From Triglochin maritima (taxonomy: Eukaryota > Streptophyta > Magnoliopsida > Alismatales > Juncaginaceae), in NCBI GenBank assembly GCA_963682175.1, contig OY821771.1, positions 13,391,001 to 13,455,000 on the forward strand: a stretch of DNA of 64,000 bases. The letters run 5' to 3'. Position numbers and translations under genes: made by a program. The notes beneath the pieces are model-generated. The model worked only from the letters and a program-made list of their open reading frames with translations, did no database searches and was not told where the DNA came from. The stretch's first letter is position 1; each line of letters starts with the position of its first letter. This document shows positions 1 to 9,437 of the stretch, in pieces.

Positions 1-240
1 AAAACGTATTGAGATTGTCTGTCCGGAATAAGAGTTGCGTCTGTCCGGAATAAGTATATTGTCTGTCCGGAATAGTGTTGCGTCTGTCCGGAATAAGAGT
101 TGCGTCTGTCCGGAATAAGTATTTTGTCTGTCCGGAATAGTGTTGCGTCTGTCCGGAATAAGAGTTGCGTCTGTCCGGAATAAGAGTTGTGTCTGTCCGG
201 AATAGTGTTGCGTCTGTCCGGAATAAGAGTTGTGTCTGTC
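1..240. repeat. TCCGGA tandem array, inverted orientation
   Basis: About eleven head-to-tail units of roughly 21-22 bp of the type GTCTGTCCGGAATAAGAGTT. The orientation (CTGTCCGGAATAA) is opposite to the array at 1013-2590. It lies just upstream of a splice-acceptor-like TTTTCAG at 279-285, so it probably sits in an intron of the following coiled-coil gene, as a similar array does in an intron of the transposase gene. Confidence 0.85.
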
Positions 241-285
241 CTGGGGAAGTTATGTTTCTGGTTTTTAACTCATTCCTGTTTTCAG

Positions 286-1012
286 GTGTGGCTTTGCGAG
301 AAGTTCAAATTGGGGGATCCCCGGTCAGCATTTCCACGGTTCAAGTGTTGGACGGAAATGTTTAGCAGACGCCAAATCCTTAGAAAATGGGAAGATCGAG
401 GCATCAACTTGTCCCGGATTTACTCGGGTCAATTTGAGTTGAAGGGCACCCCAAAACTCAGTGCACGGGAGCATTCACTGTTGTCAGACGATCAATTTCC
501 TACTGAAGAAGCAACTCCCGCAGCAAAGGTTGTCTCGAAGGAAACACCTTCAACATCCACTCTACCAAGGGTACAACTCAGTGATTGCAGCATTCCATGT
601 GACCCACTGCTACAAGAGTTGGAACTTAGTGAGGTGAAGACGAATTGGCTGCGAGCCGAAGCAGCACTTAGGGAGGCGACCGTTAAAATTAACAACCTGG
701 AGGAAGAACTCCGGATCTCTCAAGAAGAGTGTCGTAGGCTGCGAGTCCGTGGGGAGGAGGAAGAGAGGGAAAAGAGGGAGGAGGAAGAGAGAAATAAGAG
801 GGAGGCGGAGGAGAGGAAGAAGACAGAGGAGAAAGAGAGGGAGAAGAGAGAGGAGGAAGAAAGGAAGAAGAGGGAGGAGCAAGAGAAGAAGAAGAGGGAG
901 GATGATGAGAAGAAGAGGACGGAGGAGGATGAGAGGAATAAGAGGGAGGAGGATGAGAAGAAGAGAAGGGAGGAAGATGAGAAGAAGAGGAGGATGAGGA
1001 GGGAGGAGGAAG
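286..1012 (+). pseudogene. C-terminal exon of MULE-borne coiled-coil protein
   Basis: An open frame of about 240 codons begins right after a canonical acceptor (TTTTCAG, 279-285). The ATG used by the longer frame (187) lies inside the repeat array and is not credible. The N-terminal part has VWLCEKFKLGDPRSAF, which faintly recalls the plant mobile domain family (VW..E.F.. motif); this is weak. Next come a Ser/Thr/Pro-rich linker, a heptad-like helix (about residues 120-155, LEEELRISQEECRRLR), and then some 90 residues made almost only of Glu, Lys and Arg (EEERKKREE repeats). The frame runs without a stop into the 21-bp array, so the true end or next splice site is unclear. It may be a second gene of the element or a captured host exon. 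The function is unknown. Confidence 0.45.
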
Positions 1013-2590
1013 AACTTTATTCCGGACAGCAAATACACTTATTCCGGAAAAACTTTATGTTCCGTTTCTGGACAAACTTTATTCTTAAACCGGACAACAA
1101 ATACACTTATTCCGGACAGCAAGTACACTTATTCCGGACAGCAAATACACTTATTCCGGACAGCAAATACACTTATTCCGGACACACTTTATTCTTAAAC
1201 CGGACAACAAATACACTTATTCCGGACAGCAAATACGCTTATTCCGGACAACAAATACACTTATTCCGAACAGCAAATACACTTATTCCGGACACACTTT
1301 ATTCTTAAACCGGACAACAAATACACATATTCCGGACAACAAATACACTTATTCCGAACAGCAAATACACTTATTCCGGACACACTTTATTCTTAAACCG
1401 GACAACAAATACACATATTCCGGACAACAAATACACTTATTCCGGACAGCAAATACACTTATTCCGGACAAACTTTTTGTTCCGTTTCGGGACACACTTT
1501 ATTCTTAAACCGGACAACAAATACACATATTCCGGACAACAAATACACTTATTCCGGACAACAAATACACTTATTCCGGACAAACTTTTTGTTCCGTTTC
1601 GGGACACACTTTATTCTTAAACCGGACAACAAATACACTTATTCCGGACAACAAATACACTTATTCCGGACAGCAAGTACACTTATTCCGGACAGCAAAT
1701 ACACTTATTCCGGACACACTTTATTCTTAAACCGGACAACAAATACACTTATTCCGGACAACAAATACGCTTATTCCGGACAGCAAATACACTTATTCCG
1801 GACAGCAAATACACTTATTCCGGACACACTTTATTCTTAAACCGGACAACAAATACACATATTCCGGACAACAAATACACTTATTCCGGACAGCAAATAC
1901 ACTTATTCCGGACACACTTTATTCTTAAACCGGACAACAAATACACTTATTCCGGACAACAAATACACTTATTCCGGACAACAAATACACTTATTCCGGA
2001 CAGCAAATACACTTATTCCGGACAAACTTTTTGTTCCGTTTCGGGACACACTTTATTCTTAAACCGGACAACAAATACACTTATTCCGGACAACAAATAC
2101 ACTTATTCCGGACAGCAAATACACTTATTCCGGACAAACTTTTTGTTCCGTTTCGGGACACACTTTATTCTTAAACCGGACAACAAATACACTTATTCCG
2201 GACAACAAATACACTTATTCCGGACAGCAAGTACACTTATTCCGGACATCAAATACACTTATTCCGGACACACTTTATTCTTAAACCGGACAACAAATAC
2301 ACTTATTCCGGACAACAAATTCGCTTATTCCGGACAACAAATACACTTATTCCGGACAGCAAATACACTTCTTCCGGAAAAACTTTATGTTACGTTTCTG
2401 GACAAACTTTATTCTTAAACCGGACAACAAATACACTTATTCTGAACAACAAATACACTTAATCCGGACATGGATGAATCGTAATCCGGACGGACATGGA
2501 TGAATCGTAATCCGGACGGACATATAACGTAATCCGGACATACTTGTAACTTAATCCGGACATAAATATAACTTATTCCGGACAGGCATA
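1013..2590. repeat. 21-bp TCCGGA minisatellite with higher-order repeat
   Basis: Tandem units of 21 bp (ACAAATACACTTATTCCGGAC). They are grouped in blocks of about 90-120 bp by a variant unit with CACACTTTATTCTTAAACCGG, seen roughly a dozen times (for example near 1190, 1300, 1385, 1500, 1605, 1715, 1915, 2160 and 2270). From about 2460 the units change to AATCCGGACATAAATATAAC types like those in MULE copy 2. The period is a multiple of three, so long frames cross the array without coding meaning. Confidence 0.95.
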
Positions 2591-2753
2591 CAACAAACCA
2601 AAATTACTTAAATATATTTGTCGCCATCAGAAATTAATTCACAAACGAACAAGCAAAGAAAGAGTTGAATCTTATGCAATAATACGGACAGACATACAAT
2701 GACTTTCAACAAAATTAAATAGGAATAATTCCAACCAAGGACAAATACAATAA
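2591..2753 (-). other. Conserved 3' flank of MULE transposase
   Basis: About 160 bp between the array and the transposase stop. It is nearly identical to 17330-17496 in copy 2, so it belongs to the element and probably holds the 3' untranslated region of the minus-strand gene. No ORF or clear polyadenylation signal was identified. Confidence 0.6.
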
Positions 2754-4811
2754 TTAAGGAGGAACTCCCTCGTAATGCAAATTCATGTCCCAGTCATCGA
2801 AATCGTGATCCCCCGGTTTGGGTGCTGCAGGGTGTAACGGGGGTAGAACCTTATTCCTGATGATTTTCTTAACGTTACTTTTAATTATTTTCTCAGACAA
2901 AGAAATCCGTCGTTTGCTCGGCGGTCTGCCTTTCCGTCTTGCCTTATCCGGATTGAGAACGGATGTACCATCGAACACAGGATCAGGTCGTTGCATACGT
3001 TCCTTAAGCAACTCAAGTGCCTCTACCGCCTGAAGATATCTGTCGTTTGAGTCGAAAGCGGCCTCGGCGATCCAAACCGCACGACCCATTATGTCGTCGT
3101 GGCGACGAAGCGCATCGTTCCCCGTTATGCCACTTTGAAGGGGAAACTTGACTCCATAGCTCCTTCGGATATCCTTCCTCCATCGGTGGACGATGTAAGA
3201 CTCGGGGAGCAACGCGTTTGGACGTATTCGGGCAATAACAACATAAACGTGACAACATAGGATACCGACGTGATCAAACATTCTGCAATCGCATACCCAC
3301 TTCTCATCTCTAATTTGCACTGTGAACCGTTTCGACAATGGAATCGAATACACAGTTGTTGAGGTCAAACAACGTATGCTCCCGGTACTTCGTGGGCAGC
3401 TTCACAGGGGCCTTATTCATTATGTGCCATATACACAATCTGTGTCGCGCTTTAGGGAACACAGTCCTCACAGCCGCAGCTATGGCGCCACATTGGTCTG
3501 TTATGATCGTCGGGGGGCTTGTATCTGCACACAACGCGATCAAGATAAAAACATATGTTAATCGGGACAAAAATAACGTAAACTGGACAAACGTCAAGGG
3601 TAAACCGGACGAGCAAAAAACGTAAACCGGACAGACGTAAGGGATAAACCGGACGAGCAAAAAACGTAAACCGGACAGACGTAAGGGATAAACCGGACGA
3701 GCAAAAGACGTAAACCGGACAGACGTAAAGGGTAACCGGACAGGCACATAACGTAAAACGGACAAAGCCGGACAAAATAAAACACGTACCGTTCATGCAC
3801 GTCAACCATGTTTGGAACAACCAAATGTAATTTTGTGTCGTCTCGGAAGAGAGGAGTGCGCAACCGAGTAGGACAGACTGGTAGTGGTGATTTACTCCCA
3901 CAAATGGGGCAAAAGGCATGTCATACTTGTTTGTTATGTATGTTGTGTCGAAACATATTGCATCTCCAAAGTAAGAGTAAGCAGCTCGAGAACGACCGTC
4001 GGCCCAGAACACATTTCGTAGTCTGCCTTCGTCGTCCATATCCATTACGTAAAAGAAGCGGAAATCATTCTTCTGCATCCTGATGAAATAATCTTGGATA
4101 GCTTGCGCATCTCCTGGTCCCATTTTGAGGTTTCTAACCTCGTTCACAACATTCCTGCGAAACATAATTTTTATGACAAAGCTAAATGCGTAACTTCAAC
4201 TAGGTTAAGTGGAGAATAAATAACCTTAGGTCCCGCTCGTTGAAAGACAATTTATCGTGACCTCCAGCTTCGACCACAAAAGATTGCATGGTCTTGGCGG
4301 CAGATATACCGGCAGCATCATTGCACGAAATGCGTGCTCTGGCGGACTCCGGGAAGGATCGTTTTTGTCGGAGGAAGCGCATCTGGTCTTCCGACAGCAT
4401 GACGTGGTTATGTTGGAGATTTACGTAGTTAATTACGTAGCCTCTGGATGGATTTCCGGAGACCCTGATCCGAGCAGTGCACTCGACCCTACCGGATAAC
4501 CTATGTTTTGGTCTACCTTCACCTTGGTTTCCCGGAGCATTACCCTCCTTGGAGCAAGTAAGAGTGGCCCGTATAACAACACCACGATCGTAATGAGATT
4601 GCCTTATCTTCACACCAAAACCACAGGAATCGGCATAGGAAACGTAAAATGCTTTGGCTTCTTCGAAGGAAGGAAAATACATCTTCTCTTGCGGGACGTT
4701 TGAGGCATGCACCGGCTGTGAGGACACATTAACGAGTGCCATTACAGTACAACAAAAAGGGAGGAAGAAGAAGGAAGGGTTCATAGGATCCGAATAAGGT
4801 AGCCAAAACAT
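2754..4811 (-). pseudogene. FAR1/MULE transposase, internally deleted
   Basis: A minus-strand gene with three exons readable from 4811 downward. Exon 1 (to 4225) holds a FAR1 DNA-binding domain (FPSFEEAKAFYVSYADSCGF ... HNH). Intron 1 is 4224-4155 (GT...CGCAG). Exon 2 (4154-3790) opens the MULE transposase domain, with the first catalytic Asp in ICFDTTYITNKY. Intron 2 is 3789-3525 (GTACGT...TGTGCAG) and contains a TCCGGA-type array. Exon 3 continues in frame with TIITDQCGAIA and a CIWHI motif. Then about 482 bp present in copy 2 are missing; the junction is at 3339-3341 and shifts the frame. The remainder (to 2754) has the SWIM zinc finger (CDC ... CCH) and a basic tail. Apart from the deletion the frame looks intact. 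The start is uncertain: Met at 4811 or the Met before ALVNVSSQ. Confidence 0.85.
3550..3775. repeat. TCCGGA-type array inside transposase intron 2
   Basis: About ten short units (AAACCGGACAGACGTAAGGGAT type) fill the intron between the GTACGT donor (3789) and the TGCAG acceptor (3525). The homologous intron of copy 2 (25195-25415) has the same kind of array with fewer units, so the unit number varies between copies. Confidence 0.88.
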
Positions 4812-4914
4812 TTTGTATCTCCGTGAAGCGCCAAAAAAGAAGAAATGGAGGACGTGCTGATTTGAGGAGCATTAAATGCGATTGTGGACGTATCGGGAAA
4901 ATAAAAGATAAAGA

Positions 4915-5020
4915 CAACATTCCGGAGTAAGTAGTACGCTTGTCCGGAATAAGTGTTCCAACTATGCGGATTACATAGTAACTGTGTCCGGAATGAGTCA
5001 TGCGCTTGTCCGGAAAAAAA
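4915..5020. repeat. Right subterminal TCCGGA units of MULE copy 1
   Basis: Four or five units in TTGTCCGGAATAAGT orientation, inverted relative to the 1013-2590 array. They lie upstream of the transposase gene. Copy 2 has the matching cluster at 26550-26640. Inverted subterminal arrays flank the transposase on both sides. Confidence 0.8.
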
Positions 5021-5264
5021 AGGAAAATGAGTAAAAAATTAGGTGACGTGAAACCCTAAGGGATCTTTAGTGGATCTCCGTTGAGCGCCAAAAGAAAAGG
5101 TGGTATCTCCGTAGATATGCATTTAATGCATCGGGAAGACAAATAAGAAAGACATCATTGCTATAAGAAACTTAGTGTACATGCTGACTGGATGCTGAAT
5201 GGACAAAATTTCTCCGCCACGTAAGTAGCGTCAGTGACGCGCGCGTCTACTAAACATTTTCCAT
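5021..5264. other. Right terminal region of MULE copy 1
   Basis: Non-coding. It contains GAGCGCCAAAA twice (one here, one just left of the cluster) and ends with GTCAGTGACGCGCGCG followed by TAAACATTTTCC, matching the copy 2 end (CCGTGACGCGAGCG, AACAAACATTTCC). Homology between the two copies stops there, so I place the element end near 5264. Confidence 0.55.
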
Positions 5265-5912
5265 ATAATAAACCTCTCCACTCTTCTTTCTTTTCTTTCT
5301 TCGGGTTTCGCACTTTTCTCTCCCATTCAAACAGAGATCCATCGGACTTGTAATCTCTCTCAGGTTTAATTTAGATTTTCCAGTTGTCTTCTCACTTCTC
5401 TCTATTATTCTTCCTCTGCTTTTTTGTGATTGTTTCTATATAGTATGTGTTTGGATTTGCCTTCTTCCCTTCTCTCAACTCCGTCCTGCTCAGATTCGGT
5501 GAGGGGGTCTGTGTTTTTTTTTCTTTGGGTGTTTGGTTGAAGATTCGATTTTTTTTGGGTTTTGGGTTTCTCGGAGTTTGGTTTTTCGCAAGTGGAATTT
5601 GATTTGTAATTTTGGGTTGATTAGCATTTGGGTAAAGGGACTTGTCGGTTTTGGGTTTTCGTTTTTAAGCTTGGGAAGTTTGCTTTTGATTGAAGATTCG
5701 ATTTTATGGAGGAGATAGTGAAATTCGAGTTGTGGCTTTTGGTTAGAGCTTCAATCTTTGTGGGTTTTGTTGTTATGATGTTTTTTCCTCGGTTTTGTTT
5801 TGTTGTTTATTTAGTTAAAGATTTATTGTTGTGATGGAATTGTTTTTTATTTCAGAGTTGATATTCGGTTTTTCGTTTGGGGTTGGAAGTCGTAGCTTTC
5901 GAAATGGTGTTT

Positions 5913-5938
5913 GGGGGGGGGGGGGGGGGGGGGGGGGG
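5913..5938 (+). repeat. G26 homopolymer
   Basis: Twenty-six uninterrupted G residues in AT-rich DNA. It could form a G-quadruplex. Runs this long are also typical places for assembly or sequencing error, so the exact length should not be trusted. Confidence 0.9.
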
Positions 5939-6169
5939 ATCAACATGAGATGGTTTGGTGGATTTGAGATGGAGTTGTAAGTTGTGTAACACCATGAACC
6001 ACTTTACTTTTGTTGTGTGTAAATCTTTCTTTTTACTGCACTCTAGTTGTGTAAACGATTCGATCGATGTTTCCGGACTCGGGGTTGCGATCTTTCTTTT
6101 TACTGCATAAATATGACTACACTGCCTCTAAGTTAGGGTTTTTGAATTTGTGCGAGTGTGGATTTACGC

Positions 6170-6590
6170 AACAATTTATGACATTTTTTATTGATTTTCC
6201 AGTCAATTAAGGTTTTGTTTCGGAAATCGAATTCATTCTAGCAATTTGCAAATAATCTTGGTTTGCTTTCTTGAGTCAATTTTGTTTTCTGTTTCGTTCT
6301 TGATTATTTTGTTTCTTTGTGTTTTCCCTTTACTATAATTTCTATGTTTGACGTTTTTATAGTTATTTCTTGACATATGATTTTTGAGGTTTGATGGTGT
6401 TCTCTTCTTGTTTTCAGGATATATCATCACATTCCTCTTTCTTTGTAGTTTATTACAGATTTATAAATGCTAATTTTCTATCCCACAGTTTTCCGAAAGT
6501 TATGGATTTTATTATACGACAGTCCCAAGACAGTCCTCAATTTAAGATTTTGCTTTCAATCCTTTCTCCAATCGGTTAATAACGTCTAGT
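6170..6590 (+). repeat. Diverged tandem duplication, copy 1
   Basis: Pairs with 6940-7440. Shared blocks in the same order include GGAAATCGAATTC, CTTTCTTGA, TCTTGATTATTTTG, CCTCTTTCTTTGTAGTTTATT, TATCCCACAG, AAAGTTATGGAT and AATTTAAGATTTTGCT. Many substitutions and small indels indicate an old event. No coding function is evident. Confidence 0.8.
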
Positions 6591-6939
6591 GATTAAGATT
6601 TTGCCCATCACATCTCAACACGTCTAGTCACATTCCAGTGATTGAAAGATAGTAACATAATTTTGGTTTTGCATACTAAAAATATATATTAACACCGCTT
6701 TGTTTTATATTTATAATTTATGAATTTAAATTTGAAAGATAGTAAAATAACATCGGCAAGAAACAACGTTCAGAAAGAGGATTAATTTTAATATATCTAT
6801 GGTTTATATTTCGAGTATTTTGAATTTTGAATTTTGTCAATACTCTCTCCACTCTTCTTTCTTCTTTTTCTTAGGGTTGGTTTCACGGTCCTCATCCATT
6901 CTTTTCACTGTATAAGTTCAACTGCACTACCGGTCCTGT

Positions 6940-7440
6940 ATTTCTGACTATTTTCAATGATTTTTCTGTTGTTTAGTTATGTTCCGGAAATCGAATTCCT
7001 TTTTGGGAATTGCAAATTATATGATTCGCTTTCTTGAATTATTTTTTTCCTTTGTGTTTCTTTCTTGATTATTTCGTTTATCTGGACTCTCGCTTTGTTA
7101 TAATCTCTCTGATTATTTCTTGATTATAAAAAATTCCGACGTTCTTTAAGTCATTTTTTTCACATCTTACTTTTGACGTGCAACAACGTTCAATGATGTC
7201 CTCCCGTTGTATTCATAGTTTGACATTATTTTATTTCCTCTTTCTTTGTAGTTTATTGTAAATTTAATAATGTTAATTTCTATCCCATAGTTTTCTCAAA
7301 GTTATGGATCTCATTACAGCAGTCTCAAGACAATCCTCTCTCTGGTACCAAAAAAGGAGGTACGACAAATCTTATCTTCTTTATCAATTTAAGATTTTGC
7401 TCTCCATCCATTCTCCAATTGGTTTTCAAATGACAACGCC
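6940..7440 (+). repeat. Diverged tandem duplication, copy 2
   Basis: Second copy of the 6170-6590 block, about 770-840 bp downstream in the same orientation. It carries about 40 extra bases (CTCTGGTACC...TTATCTTCTT) between two conserved parts. The small frame at 7304-7492 lies here but its counterpart in copy 1 is not conserved as protein. Confidence 0.8.
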
Positions 7441-8971
7441 CCTTGGACATCTTTGCTGTTCAAAAGAAAGAAGTTTCCCTTGGTTTTTCTAAAGATCATT
7501 TAGTTGATTCTCCCTGCTAATCACAGCACATTTTTTAATATTTTCAGGAATCTTAAGTTAAATGAAAGACAAATTTACATGGCAGAATTATTAGATACAC
7601 CAACATTTGAAATCAGGTATTTGCCTGAAACCATCAGTTCCTGGCATGTGGTTAAGTGTTCTCTTAATACCTCAAATTAAGTTTACCTCATGGTTTCACA
7701 TTTTCATTGTTTGTTGAATTCATACTTTGTAGTATTACATGTTAATCGATAAACCTGAAAGCAAGTTAAACAGAAGAATTGAACTCATTATTTATTTAAA
7801 TAGTAGATGTGTCAATTGAGACCAACTGGCAATGGGATTTTGAATACGGGCTCTTCTAGTATGAATACTAGAAAAATGAAGTCTTGTTAGGATCATGCTT
7901 GATTGAAGCAACGAAAAGTTTCTGATCTGACCCGAGTTGTGAAATTGAATTTCTTGTTGAACAACGAGCTGAAGTGGGACAAAATGAGCTAACATTTTTG
8001 GAACAACGAGCCATCGGGTAGGGATGCACTAGTCCCGAACAAGGTGTCATAGAAGAACCGAGTCGTTTTCACAAACAAGTTGTTCAAGCAAACGACTTGA
8101 CTTGTTTTCACCAAACAAGCTCAATCATTCTACAAAATGAGATGAGTTGTTTTTCAACCAAACGATCTGGGTCGTCTTCACCAAACTAGTTGCAACTTAA
8201 TTAAATTATTAAAATAACAAATGTGCAACTTAATAAACAACATGACCTGTTTTAAACTACGACTTAATTTGTTTTCTGTTCAATCAAATCACAAGGCTTC
8301 CACACCCTTTTTAAGCCATTTCGGTTCATAATTTGGAAATATGTTAAAAATAAAAGTTTTGCATCTCGCAATTTTCTTTGTAATGAGTCTTGAATCACCT
8401 TAGTAATGATTTGTTGACAATTTCCAAATGTGATTATTGTGGGATCGTGAGGGTATAATGTTTAAGCTAATTACCTACTTGTTTAATACGGGCTCTTCTA
8501 GGTGGAATGTGATAATGTAATTCTAATCATTTTTAAGCTAATTACCTACTTGTTTAAGCAATCAAGTTATGCGCAGCAGAATTTAAACAAACAAGCAAGT
8601 AAGGAAGGAGAATAATGCAAACCACAATTGACACAGGGGTTTTCACAGAGGTTCGGCCACCGTCTACGTCATCTCTGCTCGCGTCTTCACTATCCACTCA
8701 TTGTTCTGGGTAGGGAGAGAATGTCTTTTACAAAATTAGACTTTCTTCTCTCACAATCCGATAGAAACACTTCGGGCTTTCACCAAAGTCATTGCTTCTT
8801 TACAAACGAATCTTGAGTGGAACAACACTATCTAAAAACTAGAACACACTTAAGTGAGATAGGATTTATGACTAAAGTGTGGAAGGTTTGAGGCTTTGAG
8901 TGTTGGGTTTCTATCTAATGTATTGGACAAGTATGTGTGGGAGACTTGTGTTAAAATGTGTTTTACAACTC

Positions 8972-8979
8972 TATTTATA
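8972..8979 (-). promoter_or_regulatory. TATA box of solo LTR
   Basis: TATAAATA on the minus strand, inside the solo LTR and about 90 bp downstream of the palindrome cluster in the direction of transcription. The only support is motif and position. Confidence 0.5.
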
Positions 8980-9069
8980 AGCATTAGAGAGAATATAGCC
9001 GTTGTGGGTTGATTAAGTTGGTGTAAGATACAAAACAGAAACTCGCAGGACCCAATTCTGGATGAGTTC

Positions 9070-9437
9070 GGTCGACCAGATCACGTTGAACGGTCGACCG
9101 TTACTTAACCGGTCGAACACCGAATAGGGTTCGGTCGACCGAATCACACCAGACACTTTGGGGTTGACAAACAATTTTCTATTCGGTCGACCGAACCAAG
9201 GTCTAACGGTCGACCGAATTCCAGCAGGAGATTCAGGTTTGTCAAGAGACAGATATTCGGTCGACCGATACATGAAATGTATTTGGGGTATTTTTGGTTA
9301 ATACGAATACGATCGTTGGGTATATACGACAAAACAAACGGTCGCAAAATACTTGGGACTCGGTCGACCGAAAATGTCTGAATGGTCGACCGAACTTAGA
9401 CAGTTAAACACTAACCTTATTGATCACTCGGTCGACC
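9070..9437. repeat. GGTCGACC palindrome cluster in solo LTR
   Basis: Nine perfect GGTCGACC octamers (start positions 9070, 9092, 9133, 9185, 9208, 9259, 9362, 9384, 9430), most within CGGTCGACCG, plus a partial one at 9111. All lie in the U3 side of the minus-strand LTR. Spacing is irregular, so this is a cluster of sites and not a simple tandem repeat. Confidence 0.95.

Larger units (their letters stand above)
1..5264 (-). mobile_element. MULE copy 1 (FAR1-type transposase), partial at window edge
   Basis: A Mutator-like DNA transposon, read from its minus-strand transposase (2754-4811), its flanking TCCGGA arrays and its likeness to a second copy at 15989-26955. The two copies share the transposase, the spacer below its stop and the right end. 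That end closes with a GTGACGCG core and AAACATTT just before unrelated DNA in both copies (near 5260 and 26950). The left end lies outside the window, so terminal inverted repeats and the usual 9-10 bp target duplication cannot be tested. Copy 1 has an internal transposase deletion and is probably not autonomous. Confidence 0.75.
5265..8432. other. Non-coding region with no recognisable gene
   Basis: AT-rich DNA. A CT-rich stretch from 5270 (CTCTCCACTCTTCTTTC) resembles a plant 5' leader and recurs at 6842. Short frames exist, but I recognise no protein in any of them. The region holds the diverged duplication at 6170-6590 and 6940-7440 and the G26 tract. It may be the promoter and leader-intron region of a lost host gene or an old uncharacterised repeat. 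Confidence 0.5.

Noticed and set aside
610..1038. Minus-strand Leu/Pro-rich frame that looks like membrane segments
   Set aside because: It is the antisense of the Glu/Lys-rich coiled-coil exon; GAG/AAG codons read as CTC/CTT on the other strand.
1589..2418. Plus-strand frames of 83 and 91 codons
   Set aside because: They are translations of the 21-bp array. The period is divisible by three, so frames stay open by chance.
5533..7492. Small frames in the 5.3-8.4 kb region as a host gene
   Set aside because: No recognisable protein, no conservation between the duplicated blocks at protein level, and no clear exon structure.
7843..8501. AATACGGGCTCTTCTAG repeated at 7843 and 8485
   Set aside because: Two copies of 17 bp, one inside the solo LTR and one outside. 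Not explained, but too little to define an element.
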